This document shows, in pieces, positions 28,757-37,352 of a DNA stretch of 64,000 nucleotides. The stretch is taken from NCBI GenBank assembly GCA_902560315.1, contig CACELG010000001.1, positions 220,871 through 284,870 on the forward strand. The letters run 5' to 3'. The notes below the pieces were generated by a model. That model made no database searches and was not told where the DNA came from. It saw only the letters and a program-made list of their open reading frames with translations. Origin of the DNA: an uncultured SAR86 cluster bacterium (GTDB lineage Bacteria > Pseudomonadota > Gammaproteobacteria > Magnimaribacterales > D2472). Positions within the stretch are counted from its first letter, which is position 1; every line of letters starts with the position of its first letter. A program made the position numbers and the translations under genes.

Positions 28757-29368
28757 ATGAATTCTAAACTATTAGGCTTTATAGCTTTTTTATTTGTAAT
28801 TAATATTTCTGCTGGTCATCATGAGGGTGGAAAGATGCACGGTAACTCTGCTGAATGGGAGATAGAAACATATACTTCTTCTGCACCTGATTTTATTGGG
28901 GACTTTGCAACTGTTGTAAGTGCTAGCGGAGATATTCTAAGAGAAGGTACAAATGGATGGACTTGTCTTCCATTTATAGCAATGCCCAAAATGGGATTTA
29001 AAACTGCAAATGAAGCAGCTCCAGCATGTGCAGATGCAAATGCAGTTGCATGGGCAAATGCATATATGAGTCAATCAAAGCCAGAAATAGCTAATGATGG
29101 CTGGATTTGGATGATCCATGGAGATACGGGCGTTGATAACTTTAGACCTTATTCTGAAGGCGACAAGGAAAACACTGATCCAGAAGACTGGATATATTCA
29201 GGCTCTCATTTAATGTTAATGCCAAAAGATCCGGCGTCACTTGAAGGAGTATCGACAGATTTTACTACTGGAGCACCTTACGTAATGATGAAAGGAACAC
29301 CTTTCGTACACTTAATGATTCCACTTGAAGGTTACTACGATTATCAACCTGAGTCGGCGCCAAAGTAA
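28757..29368 (+). CDS. Conserved exported protein of unknown function
   Basis: A 203-residue protein with signal peptide MNSKLLGFIAFLFVINISAG followed by a His/Gly-rich start (HHEGGKMHG). Recurring features are REGTNGWTCLPF with a likely disulfide to CADANAVAWANAYM, an acidic middle, SGSHLMLMPKDPASLEG and PYVMMKGTPFVHLMIPLEG at the C-terminus. I recall proteins with this ending in many proteobacteria, but none with known function. A good ribosome site (AGAGGA) precedes the ATG; the 62-base gap upstream suggests its own promoter. Confidence 0.8.
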   Translation: MNSKLLGFIAFLFVINISAGHHEGGKMHGNSAEWEIETYTSSAPDFIGDFATVVSASGDILREGTNGWTCLPFIAMPKMGFKTANEAAPACADANAVAWANAYMSQSKPEIANDGWIWMIHGDTGVDNFRPYSEGDKENTDPEDWIYSGSHLMLMPKDPASLEGVSTDFTTGAPYVMMKGTPFVHLMIPLEGYYDYQPESAPK

Positions 29369-29370
29369 AG

Positions 29371-29676
29371 ATGAAAAAATATAAGAGTTTTAACGAGTTT
29401 TATCCTTACTACATATCAGAGCATGACAATAAATATACCAAGCTTATGCATTTTATTGGTACCAGCATAAGTATATTTTTCTTAATTAAATTTTTCTTAT
29501 CATTTAATATTTTATTTATTCTTTATGCTCTTTTATCTGGATATGGATTTGCCTGGATAGGACATTTTTTCATTGAGAAGAATAAACCTGCTACATTTAA
29601 ATATCCTTTTTATAGTTTTATAGGTGATTACAAAATGTACTTAGAGATTCTTCAAGGCAAGCATAAGATATTTTAA
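29371..29676 (+). CDS. DUF962/Mpo1-like membrane protein
   Basis: A 101-residue protein with two to three membrane spans. The opening FNEFYPYYISEHDNKYTKLMHFIGT and the later YGFAWIGHFFIEKNKPATFKYPFYSFIGDYKMY match DUF962, whose yeast member Mpo1 is an iron-dependent dioxygenase of 2-hydroxy fatty acids. The conserved His residues (HD, MHFIGT, GHFFIE) are present. Activity in bacteria is inferred only. It starts 2 bases after the preceding gene. Confidence 0.88.
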   Translation: MKKYKSFNEFYPYYISEHDNKYTKLMHFIGTSISIFFLIKFFLSFNILFILYALLSGYGFAWIGHFFIEKNKPATFKYPFYSFIGDYKMYLEILQGKHKIF

Positions 29677-29706
29677 TTCTTTTAAATACAAACTATTCAT
29701 ACTTGA

Positions 29707-30489
29707 ATGGGAGCTATGAATAATCACTTTTGGCAAAACCCACCATGGGGTAATGGTGATAGAAAATATCGATTAGGACTAAAACCTATTGAAATAGATA
29801 AATGGCTTGATAGAGCCATAGGCAAGGATTTATTAAAACATAAACTAGACTTATTTAAATCACAATATAATCAGGTTGTTGCCGCAACAACAGATTCAAA
29901 TGAGGCTCAAAAATGTTTAGCAGAGATATTTGAGATACGAAGTACAAATTATCCAGATTTAATTGCAGAAATGAGTCTTAATATACAGGATGACTTATGT
30001 TTAATAGAATCGCATGGAGAACAAAGACTTTTAGCAGCAAGCATTTGTTCACCTAGTTACTGGGATGTAAGAACAAAGATTGGAAAGCCTCTAAAAGAAA
30101 TCCACGATCCAGTTACAACTCTTGAAGAAAAAATAGGAGATAGGATTTCGACCTTTATAAGACAATCACCCTTAATGAAGCCTTTTGCAAGACAGAACTG
30201 GTTAATTCATGGCGATACAAAAAGATTCCATTTAGAAGAAGAAAAGCTTTTAATGTCAGACCCTTCAACTTGGTTTATAAGATCAGAAAAGGAAACTTTA
30301 TGCAGATTCCATGAAGATTACTCTCTTTTTACAATAAACGTTTTATTCGAGCCTTTAAATAAAATTTTTAACTATTCAGAAATTCAAAAAGGATTGATAA
30401 GAAGTCTAGAATCATTTGATGAAGATGAGGCAAAATATTTTGGCGGCATAGACAAAATAAATACTTTATTGGAATACCTAAAAGCTTAA
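29707..30489 (+). CDS. DUF3445 / heme-dependent oxidative N-demethylase-like protein
   Basis: A 260-residue soluble protein. Family signatures are RKYRLGLKPIEIDKWL near residue 19, QDDLCLIESHGEQRLLAASICSPSYWDVRTKIGKPLKEIHDPV near residue 92, and RQNWLIHGDTKRF with SEKETLCRFHEDYSLFTINV toward the end, including candidate heme-ligand His residues. Relatives are linked to oxidative N-demethylation of methylated amines. The FAD/iron-sulfur reductase partners found with some relatives are not in the neighbourhood, so this copy is an orphan or borrows a reductase. An alternative ATG lies 9 bases in. Confidence 0.8.
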   Translation: MGAMNNHFWQNPPWGNGDRKYRLGLKPIEIDKWLDRAIGKDLLKHKLDLFKSQYNQVVAATTDSNEAQKCLAEIFEIRSTNYPDLIAEMSLNIQDDLCLIESHGEQRLLAASICSPSYWDVRTKIGKPLKEIHDPVTTLEEKIGDRISTFIRQSPLMKPFARQNWLIHGDTKRFHLEEEKLLMSDPSTWFIRSEKETLCRFHEDYSLFTINVLFEPLNKIFNYSEIQKGLIRSLESFDEDEAKYFGGIDKINTLLEYLKA

Positions 30490-30545
30490 CTATAGTAAAA
30501 TATATCTTACTGGGGGGAAGCAAATCAAAATTGCCATAAATTTCG

Positions 30546-31919
30546 ATGACCAAGAAAAACTTCGATGAGATAGTCAAAAATTCACAAGATATTTCAAATA
30601 AATGGAGACAAGTTCCAGCCCCTCAAAGAGGTGAATATATTAGGTTGTTTGGAGAAGAGCTAAGACAAAAGAAAAAAGAATTAGCAGAAACTATCACCAA
30701 AGAAGCCAGGAAAATAAAAACAGAATCACTTGGTGAAGTGCAAGAAGCTATTGATATGTGTGATTTTGCAGTGGGCTTAAGCAGACAGCTATATGGTTTG
30801 ACAATGCCAAGTGAAAGACCAAATCATAGATTGCAGGAACTATGGCATCCTTTGGGTGTGGTTGGATGTATCACTGCTTTTAATTTCCCAATGGCAGTAT
30901 TTGCTTGGAATTTTTGCTTAGCTGCAGTTTGTGGAAATAGTATTATATGGAAACCAAGCCCTCACTCAAATGAATGCGCAAAAGGTATTAAAGAAGCATG
31001 GGATAAAGTGAGTGGAGAATTCTCTGATTTAATCCAGATATTAGAAGGAGGAAATGAAGAAGCAGTTTCTATATGCAAGGATGCAAGAATTAACTTAATT
31101 TCTGCTACTGGAAGCACACAAATGGGGAAGGAGTTAGCTCCGATTGTTTCAGCAAGACTTGGTAAACTTTTGCTTGAGTTGGGAGGCAATAATGCTGCTA
31201 TTGTATGCCCTTCCGCAGATCTAGATTTAACGATTAAAGGGATTGCATTTTCTGCATGTGGAACAACTGGCCAAAGGTGTACGTCATTAAGAAGGCTATT
31301 TGTTCATAAAGATATTTATGATGATTGTGTTAGTAGACTTAAGCAATGTTTTGATGAATTAAATATAGGTTGTCCTTCAAAAGATTCTTCTCAGATAGGA
31401 CCACTAATTTCAGAAGATAGCTTTAAAACAATGCAACAAACTCTCAACTCATTAAAAAATAAGAATGTATCAGTTATTGGGGGCGACAGAATAGAGATTG
31501 AAGATCCAAATGAATACTATGTTAAACCAGCGCTGGTATTGGTTGAAGAAATAGAAGAAGAAATGCTTTCTGAAACTTTCGCACCAATTTTATATGTAAA
31601 AGCATACGAAGATATTAAAGATGCTATTCATATGCAAAATAATGTGAAACAGGGATTAAGTAGTTCTATATTTACAAATGATATTAGAGAATCTGAATTA
31701 TTCTTAAGTGAGTCTGGAAGCGATTGCGGCATTGCAAATGTAAATATTGGCACTAGTGGAGCTGAAATTGGTGGTGCTTTTGGAGGTGAGAAGGATACCG
31801 GTGGCGGAAGAGAGTCCGGTTCAGATGCTTGGAAAAATTATATGAGAAGAGTAACAGCAACAGTTAACTATGGTGAAGAACTACCTCTGGCACAAGGAGT
31901 AGAATTTGACGAAACCTAA
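30546..31919 (+). CDS. ALDH7-type aldehyde dehydrogenase (aminoadipate semialdehyde dehydrogenase-like), short N-terminus
   Basis: A 457-residue NAD(P)-dependent dehydrogenase that would oxidise alpha-aminoadipate semialdehyde (or piperideine-6-carboxylate) to aminoadipate. Residues strongly match ALDH7/antiquitin: ITAFNFPMAVFAWNF, general base Glu211 in LLLELGGNN, nucleophile Cys245 in GTTGQRCTSLRRLF, and the C-terminal NVNIGTSGAEIGGAFGGEKD and MRRVTATVNYGEELPLAQG. Family members are about 500 residues; here roughly 50 N-terminal residues are absent, and an in-frame TAA at 30537-30539 excludes extension. It overlaps the LysDH-like gene by 14 bases, supporting a lysine catabolism pair. Confidence 0.88.
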   Translation: MTKKNFDEIVKNSQDISNKWRQVPAPQRGEYIRLFGEELRQKKKELAETITKEARKIKTESLGEVQEAIDMCDFAVGLSRQLYGLTMPSERPNHRLQELWHPLGVVGCITAFNFPMAVFAWNFCLAAVCGNSIIWKPSPHSNECAKGIKEAWDKVSGEFSDLIQILEGGNEEAVSICKDARINLISATGSTQMGKELAPIVSARLGKLLLELGGNNAAIVCPSADLDLTIKGIAFSACGTTGQRCTSLRRLFVHKDIYDDCVSRLKQCFDELNIGCPSKDSSQIGPLISEDSFKTMQQTLNSLKNKNVSVIGGDRIEIEDPNEYYVKPALVLVEEIEEEMLSETFAPILYVKAYEDIKDAIHMQNNVKQGLSSSIFTNDIRESELFLSESGSDCGIANVNIGTSGAEIGGAFGGEKDTGGGRESGSDAWKNYMRRVTATVNYGEELPLAQGVEFDET

Positions 31920-32916
31920 GATAGCAATTGTTGGAAGCGGGAATATTGGATGGGCTTTAAAACAGCTTTTAAAAGAAGATTATGATATCAGGCAAGGTGA
32001 TATAGAAGATGGATTTGATGCAAATGACATTTCTCAAGTTAATGATTTTCTTAAAGGGGCTGATGCAGTAATATCGGCTGGACCTTTCGCGGTAAATAAA
32101 AATATTGCCAGTGTGTCTGCTAAAGAGGGCATAGGGTATTTTGATTTAACAGAAGATGTTGAAACAACCGAATTTATAAGGTCTCTTAAGTCAGAAAATA
32201 TTTTGATGCCACAATGTGGACTTGCACCAGGCGCTATTAATATTTGTGCAGCAGGCATGATGGAACAATTTGATAGTGTAAATGAGGTATTAATGAGGGT
32301 TGGAGCATTGCCAAGATTCACAACAAATGAGATGAGCTATTATTTAAGTTGGTCAACAAATGGGTTAATAAATGAATATTGTAATGAGGCTGATGCAATT
32401 TATGAAGGAAAGTCTATTAAATTAATGCCATTAGAAGGAGCTGAGAAAATTGTTATTGAAGGAGAAAGCTTTGAGGCTTTTAATACCAGTGGAGGATGCG
32501 CAACAATGTGTGAGACCTATGAAAATGAAGTTCAGAATCTTTCATACAAGACCATTAGATACCCAGGACATTTAAATCACATGAAGTTTTTATTTAATGA
32601 CTTGCATCTAAAAAAGAATAAAGATGTCCTTGAAAAATTATTTGATAAAGAAGTCCCAAGAACAAAGAACGACGTAATAATATTTTTTGTAAAAGTTATT
32701 GGATTAATTGATGGAGTTCTTCAAGAGAAAACCTATTTAAGAAAAATCTATGGAGATGAAAAGTTTAGTGCTATACAAATAACCACGGCATCTGGAGTTT
32801 GCAGTGTTTTAAAAATGTACTTAGATGGAAAAATACATAGCAAAGGTTTTACAAAGCAAGAATCTTTATCTTGGAACGATTTTCTTAATAATGAATTTGG
32901 AAAAGTTTATTCATAG
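31906..32916 (+). CDS. Saccharopine dehydrogenase-fold enzyme, probable lysine 6-dehydrogenase
   Basis: A 336-residue protein starting at TTG with AAGGAG (31894-31899) 6 bases upstream. The N-terminal Rossmann motif IAIVGSGNIGWALKQLL is followed by a saccharopine dehydrogenase-type domain (GIGYFDLTEDVETTEFIRSL; MPQCGLAPGAINICAAGMM near residue 102). Lysine 6-dehydrogenases share this layout and make the semialdehyde used by ALDH7, the gene it overlaps. A saccharopine reductase or a carboxynorspermidine-type activity are alternatives; the ALDH7 partner favours LysDH. Confidence 0.75.
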   Translation: MTKPKIAIVGSGNIGWALKQLLKEDYDIRQGDIEDGFDANDISQVNDFLKGADAVISAGPFAVNKNIASVSAKEGIGYFDLTEDVETTEFIRSLKSENILMPQCGLAPGAINICAAGMMEQFDSVNEVLMRVGALPRFTTNEMSYYLSWSTNGLINEYCNEADAIYEGKSIKLMPLEGAEKIVIEGESFEAFNTSGGCATMCETYENEVQNLSYKTIRYPGHLNHMKFLFNDLHLKKNKDVLEKLFDKEVPRTKNDVIIFFVKVIGLIDGVLQEKTYLRKIYGDEKFSAIQITTASGVCSVLKMYLDGKIHSKGFTKQESLSWNDFLNNEFGKVYS

Positions 32917-32926
32917 ATTATAAAAA

Positions 32927-33622
32927 ATGACTGATTTTAATATCTTAAGCCCATCCCATATATTTTTTACAATATTATGTATTGCGATCATAATTTATTT
33001 ACCAAGGATCTTTGTTGACAAAACAAGTTCTTCAAAAAAAACTCTTATATTTATAATTATTTCTCTCATATTAGTTAATCAGGGAATGGATTTATATAGA
33101 GAGGGCTATATGCAAGAGTGGAAATTAGGTTTGCCATTGCATCTTTGTGATTTCTCTTCTGCCTCAATTATTATTTACTTATTAACTCAAAGGAGAGAAT
33201 TCTTTTTGTTTGCTTTTTTTGCTGGTATTTCAGGAGCAGGAATGGCGATATTAACTCCAGACGTCCTATATAATTTTCCACATATTGATTATGTTCGACA
33301 TATGATTGGACATTCGATGATATTGCTTGGTGTTACTTATGCGATGATTATTGATAATCAAAGACCTGAATTAAAGGATGTTCATAGAGTATTATTTGTT
33401 TTATCAATATTATTATTTTTGATGTATCCAATAAATTATTTGCTTGGCGCTCCAGCAAACTACTGGTATGTGATTGAAAAACCTCCTGGACTTAATGTTA
33501 CAGGATTTATGAGAGAGGCACCTTTCCATATGATAGACATATACATACTTGCAGTCATAGTCTGTTATTCAATATATTTACCTTACTTTATAAAGGATAA
33601 GTTGAGTAAAAATAATTTGTAG
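32927..33622 (+). CDS. TIGR02206/YwaF-family membrane protein
   Basis: A 231-residue integral membrane protein with about six to seven helices. The family signature is EWKLGLPLHLCDFSSASIII near residue 65, followed by FFAGISGAGMAILTPD near 98 and HIDYVRHMIGHSMILLG near 118, where conserved His residues lie near the membrane surface. The family is related to eukaryotic TMEM164, reported to act in ether-lipid acyl transfer; the bacterial role is unknown. Confidence 0.88.
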   Translation: MTDFNILSPSHIFFTILCIAIIIYLPRIFVDKTSSSKKTLIFIIISLILVNQGMDLYREGYMQEWKLGLPLHLCDFSSASIIIYLLTQRREFFLFAFFAGISGAGMAILTPDVLYNFPHIDYVRHMIGHSMILLGVTYAMIIDNQRPELKDVHRVLFVLSILLFLMYPINYLLGAPANYWYVIEKPPGLNVTGFMREAPFHMIDIYILAVIVCYSIYLPYFIKDKLSKNNL

Positions 33623-33624
33623 TC

Positions 33625-34227
33625 ATGAATAGCGTATCAAACACACAGATTCCTCTAAGTTTTCGAGCACATAGACCAAAAGCTCTTCAATGGCTTGGTA
33701 GGGCTGTGCTTTCATTTTTTGGCTGGAAAGTGTGTGGGAAAATATCTGAGAAATTAAGTGGACAAAAACTTGTTGTTATCGTCGCGCCACATACTTCTAA
33801 TTGGGATGGAATTCTTGGAGTCGCTACTGTAGCTGGATTAGATGCAAAGATTACTTTCATTGGAAAACACACCGTTTTTAAATATGGCCTAGGTGCTTTC
33901 CTGCGTTATATGGGAGGCATTCCCGTTGATAGATCAAAGCCAGGAGGTATTATTCAAGATGCTATAAACCAGATAAAAGAGATCGATGGTTCCTTAATTG
34001 CGATGTCACCAGAAGGAACTAGATCAAAGGTTAAAGAATGGAAGACAGGGTTTTTACGAATTTCGAAAGAATTAAATTCTAAAATTATTCTAGCTTCTTT
34101 AGATTTTGCTAAAAAAGAGATACTCCTTGGTAAGGCTTTTGCTCCATCAGGCAATAACGAGAAAGATATTAGGGATCTTAAAGATTACTATAGTGTTTTC
34201 ACTCCCAAACACCCTGAAAAATATTAA
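33625..34227 (+). CDS. Lysophospholipid acyltransferase-family protein
   Basis: A 200-residue membrane-associated acyltransferase of the PlsC superfamily. The catalytic HX4D motif is APHTSNWDGI near residue 55 and the acceptor motif is MSPEGTRSK near residue 132; GIPVDRSKPGG lies between them. It is shorter than typical PlsC (about 240) and belongs to the small subgroup that acylates lysophospholipids or lipid A-like acceptors. Its stop interlocks in 4 bases with the convergent DUF885 gene. Confidence 0.88.
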   Translation: MNSVSNTQIPLSFRAHRPKALQWLGRAVLSFFGWKVCGKISEKLSGQKLVVIVAPHTSNWDGILGVATVAGLDAKITFIGKHTVFKYGLGAFLRYMGGIPVDRSKPGGIIQDAINQIKEIDGSLIAMSPEGTRSKVKEWKTGFLRISKELNSKIILASLDFAKKEILLGKAFAPSGNNEKDIRDLKDYYSVFTPKHPEKY

Positions 34228-36050
34228 TTAAGATTTTCCTCTATCATTTTATCTACCATTTCTTCAACGATAAATAGAGGAGGATTTCCATGGTCTAATA
34301 CTGCAGAATGGAAGTCTTTAATATTAAATTTATTCCCTAGTTCCTTCATTGCTCTTTCTCTAAGCTCAAGAATTTTTATCATTCCAACCTTGTAACTAAG
34401 AGCTTGTCCTGGCCAAACAATATATCTTTCAATTTCAACCCTTACTTCAGTATCAGACATGCCAGTAACAGACTTCATATAGTCCATTGCTTCTTCTCTA
34501 GTCCATCTTTTATAGTGCATACCCGTGTCAACAACCAATCTGTTAGCACGAAATAATTCGCTCTGTAAAATTCCAAGCTCATCATATGGATTTTCTGCTA
34601 AGCCAACTTCGAGAGCAAGTATTTCAGAATATAAAGCCCATCCTTCTGCAAAGGCCGATGTGAAATAACCAAATCTTCTGTATAAGGTTAATTCTTCGTT
34701 TTCTAATGAATGAGCTATTTGATGATGATGGCCTGGTGTAGCCTCATGATATGCCAATGTTCTCATACTATAAGTAGGAGTTTGTTTTATATCATATAAA
34801 TTTGCATAAAATACTCCAGGCCTACTTCCATCAAGAGCGGGAGATTGATAATATCCTCCAGCTGCATTTTGTTCCGAATATTCTGGTACAGCCTTAACTA
34901 TGACTTCAGATTTTGGCATCGTATGAAAATAGTTAGTCATAACTCTTATAGCTTCATTAACCATCTCCGTATAATCATTAACCACAATTTCTTTTCTATT
35001 TGGAGTATCTGCATAAAGAAAATCTGGATTTTCATTTAATTCATTCATTAATTCACCAACACTTTTATTTTCGTCATAACCAAGTGATGTAAGAATCTCT
35101 CTCATTCTTGAAGAAATTCTTTCTACTTCATTTAAACCCATTTGATGTATTTCTTCTGGTGAGTAATCTGTAGTAGTAAAAGTTCTAATTTTTAATTTAT
35201 AGTATTCATCTCCACCTGGTTGAGACCATATCCCATGATTTTTATTAGCATTTTTTTGAGTGCTTGCCATAAAATTTCTAAGAAGTTTAAATCCTGGAGT
35301 GACACTATCATTTATTGATCTTTTTATTTCTGCTTCTAGATAATCAAACTCATCATTGCTTAAGTTTAATTCTTTAACTTTCAACATAAATTGTTTGTAT
35401 AAAGGATGCTCACTAATTGAAACGTTTATAAATTCATCAAGTTGATTTATTACGTGACCATAAACAAATTCTGGAGGATAGATTCCATTTTCAGCTTGAT
35501 CTTCTAAATGATTTAAAGTTCCTTGATAAACCTCTTTTACTAAATCTGTTCGTTTTATAAAGTCATTAGCTTCAGACTTTGATCTTATTGGATGAACGCT
35601 ATTCATGAATTCAATCAAATTTAGATGAATGCCACCAATTTGATTCAGGGGATAATCCAAATATGGGAAATATTGGAGTTCCTTTAATTGGTTTTCATAA
35701 TCAAATATTGCTATTTTTTTAGTATTTTTTTGTATATTTGATAGTCTTGAATCATCGTATTTATATAGAGTTTTGATAACTTTTTCTATATGTTTAATCT
35801 GATTCTCAATATCATCGTCTTGTGGAATTGACAGCTTAGAATTATGCCTAGTTAACCAATTAAAGCTGTCTAAAACCCCAACATATGTAAGCTCTTCTGG
35901 AGACCCGGTTAAATCGAATACGAGCTCTTTGCCTAAATAATGATCAATTGAGAAAGGCTTCATAAAAAATAAATTTATTAAATATAAAGATGCTATGCCT
36001 AAAGCAATTAATACTAATCTTTGAGTGTGCTTAAGAATTTTTTTAATCAT
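34224..36050 (-). CDS. DUF885-family membrane-anchored metallohydrolase
   Basis: A 608-residue protein with an N-terminal membrane anchor or uncleaved signal (LVLIALGIASLYLINLFFM). The DUF885 core carries the zinc motif YHEATPGHHHQIAH near residue 430 (HExxxGHH type) and the later SAFAEGWALYSEILALEVG with the third-ligand Glu. The C-terminal stretch RYIVWPGQALSYKVGMIKI is characteristic. The family is related to M32 carboxypeptidases and is generally treated as periplasmic peptidases. It is a single-gene unit divergent from the crotonase gene at 36083. Confidence 0.9.
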   Translation of the reverse strand: MIKKILKHTQRLVLIALGIASLYLINLFFMKPFSIDHYLGKELVFDLTGSPEELTYVGVLDSFNWLTRHNSKLSIPQDDDIENQIKHIEKVIKTLYKYDDSRLSNIQKNTKKIAIFDYENQLKELQYFPYLDYPLNQIGGIHLNLIEFMNSVHPIRSKSEANDFIKRTDLVKEVYQGTLNHLEDQAENGIYPPEFVYGHVINQLDEFINVSISEHPLYKQFMLKVKELNLSNDEFDYLEAEIKRSINDSVTPGFKLLRNFMASTQKNANKNHGIWSQPGGDEYYKLKIRTFTTTDYSPEEIHQMGLNEVERISSRMREILTSLGYDENKSVGELMNELNENPDFLYADTPNRKEIVVNDYTEMVNEAIRVMTNYFHTMPKSEVIVKAVPEYSEQNAAGGYYQSPALDGSRPGVFYANLYDIKQTPTYSMRTLAYHEATPGHHHQIAHSLENEELTLYRRFGYFTSAFAEGWALYSEILALEVGLAENPYDELGILQSELFRANRLVVDTGMHYKRWTREEAMDYMKSVTGMSDTEVRVEIERYIVWPGQALSYKVGMIKILELRERAMKELGNKFNIKDFHSAVLDHGNPPLFIVEEMVDKMIEENLN

Positions 36051-36082
36051 GTTAGAATTTCTTTTTAAATTATTAATATATT

Positions 36083-36775
36083 ATGGCAGAAAAATTAGCA
36101 ACCCTTAATAAAGACGGAAATATATCAACAATTACACTTGATGACGGAAAAGCAAACGTTTTTTCTTCAAAGATGTCACAAGATATTAATCAATGCTTAG
36201 ATGAAGTAGCGACTGAGGAAGGCTGCTTAATAATTACTGGCAAAGAAGGAATGTTTTCAGCTGGATTGGACTTAAAAACTATTCAAAGCGGTGATACAGA
36301 TAAAATCATAGAAATGTCCACGGCTGCTTTTAAATTGCTAGCAAGAATTTTTTCATTTCCAAGGCCTGTAATTGCTGCGTGCTCAGGACATGGAATTGCT
36401 TTGGGAACTTTTTTATTGTGCTGTTGTGATTATAGGATAGGCGTTAAGGGTGATTTTATGATTGGGGCCAATGAGATGAGAACCAATATGGTAATTCCTG
36501 ATCCTATATTAGAATTGATTAAATTTAGAGTGGCCCAATCTCATAAGTATAGGGCTATTCTTGGTGCTGAAATGTATAGTATTGATAAAGCCTTAGAGGC
36601 TGGCCTTCTTGATGAAATTGTTTCACCTGATGATCTAGCAAAAACTGTAAATGAAAAAGCCAAAGACTTAGCCACAATGGGACACCCTAGTTATACGATG
36701 ACAAAAGAATTATTTATTGCCGAACCTCTCAAGAAGATTAATCAAGCCATAGTTGATTTGCATTCCAATTCATAG
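36083..36775 (+). CDS. Crotonase (enoyl-CoA hydratase/isomerase) family protein
   Basis: A 230-residue crotonase-fold protein. The CoA-binding/oxyanion segment is EGMFSAGLDLKTIQSG near residue 56 and the second oxyanion loop is CSGHGIALGTFLLCCCDYRIG near 103. The Glu residues of classical enoyl-CoA hydratases are not at their usual positions (MIGANEMRTNMVIP), so the reaction is uncertain. It is the first of two plus-strand genes after the divergent DUF885 gene. Confidence 0.88.
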   Translation: MAEKLATLNKDGNISTITLDDGKANVFSSKMSQDINQCLDEVATEEGCLIITGKEGMFSAGLDLKTIQSGDTDKIIEMSTAAFKLLARIFSFPRPVIAACSGHGIALGTFLLCCCDYRIGVKGDFMIGANEMRTNMVIPDPILELIKFRVAQSHKYRAILGAEMYSIDKALEAGLLDEIVSPDDLAKTVNEKAKDLATMGHPSYTMTKELFIAEPLKKINQAIVDLHSNS

Positions 36776-36787
36776 AAACAGAAATAG

Positions 36788-37300
36788 ATGAGCTTAAATT
36801 CAAAATTTAAGGTTTCAGAGTTTCCATCCCAAATACCCAATAGTTTTTTTAATGAAATATATAAGTTTAATCAAGAACATACTCCTGAGGTTGGAAGTCT
36901 TTCTTCTGTTGAGTACCTTAAGCAATTAATTAAACTCAGCTCAAATAATTTTTATATTTCTTGTGACGGCAATATTATTGGATTTATGATTTGCTTTAGA
37001 GAGGGGTCAGAATATAACTCAAAAAATTATAATTTTTTTTCTAAAAATCAATCTAAATTTTTATATATAGATCGAATTGCAGTAAAAGAAGAGTTTAGAA
37101 GAAAAGGAATTGGAAGAAACTTATATAATTTAATAAGTACCATAGCTGAAGATAAGAAAATTCCTTTATGCTGTGAAGTGAATACTGTTCCTTTAAATCA
37201 AGCTTCAATCTATTTTCATGAGAATTTTGGGTTTTATAAAGTTGGTGAACATTCATTCGCAGACCATTCGGTTGCATATTTTATGAAAGATTATTCATAA
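36788..37300 (+). CDS. GNAT-family N-acetyltransferase
   Basis: A 170-residue acetyltransferase. The acetyl-CoA-binding signature is VKEEFRRKGIGRNLYNLISTIAED near residue 100 (Arg/Gln-x-x-Gly-x-Gly/Ala), preceded by the beta-4 strand FLYIDRIAV; the C-terminal motif ASIYFHENFGFYKVGEH is typical. It could acetylate an amine, amino acid or peptide N-terminus; there is no context clue. It lies 12 bases after the crotonase gene. Confidence 0.88.
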   Translation: MSLNSKFKVSEFPSQIPNSFFNEIYKFNQEHTPEVGSLSSVEYLKQLIKLSSNNFYISCDGNIIGFMICFREGSEYNSKNYNFFSKNQSKFLYIDRIAVKEEFRRKGIGRNLYNLISTIAEDKKIPLCCEVNTVPLNQASIYFHENFGFYKVGEHSFADHSVAYFMKDYS

Positions 37301-37352
37301 TCTATATGTAAAAAATAAACACAATTTAAATCATTATGCTAAGGTTTATTCA

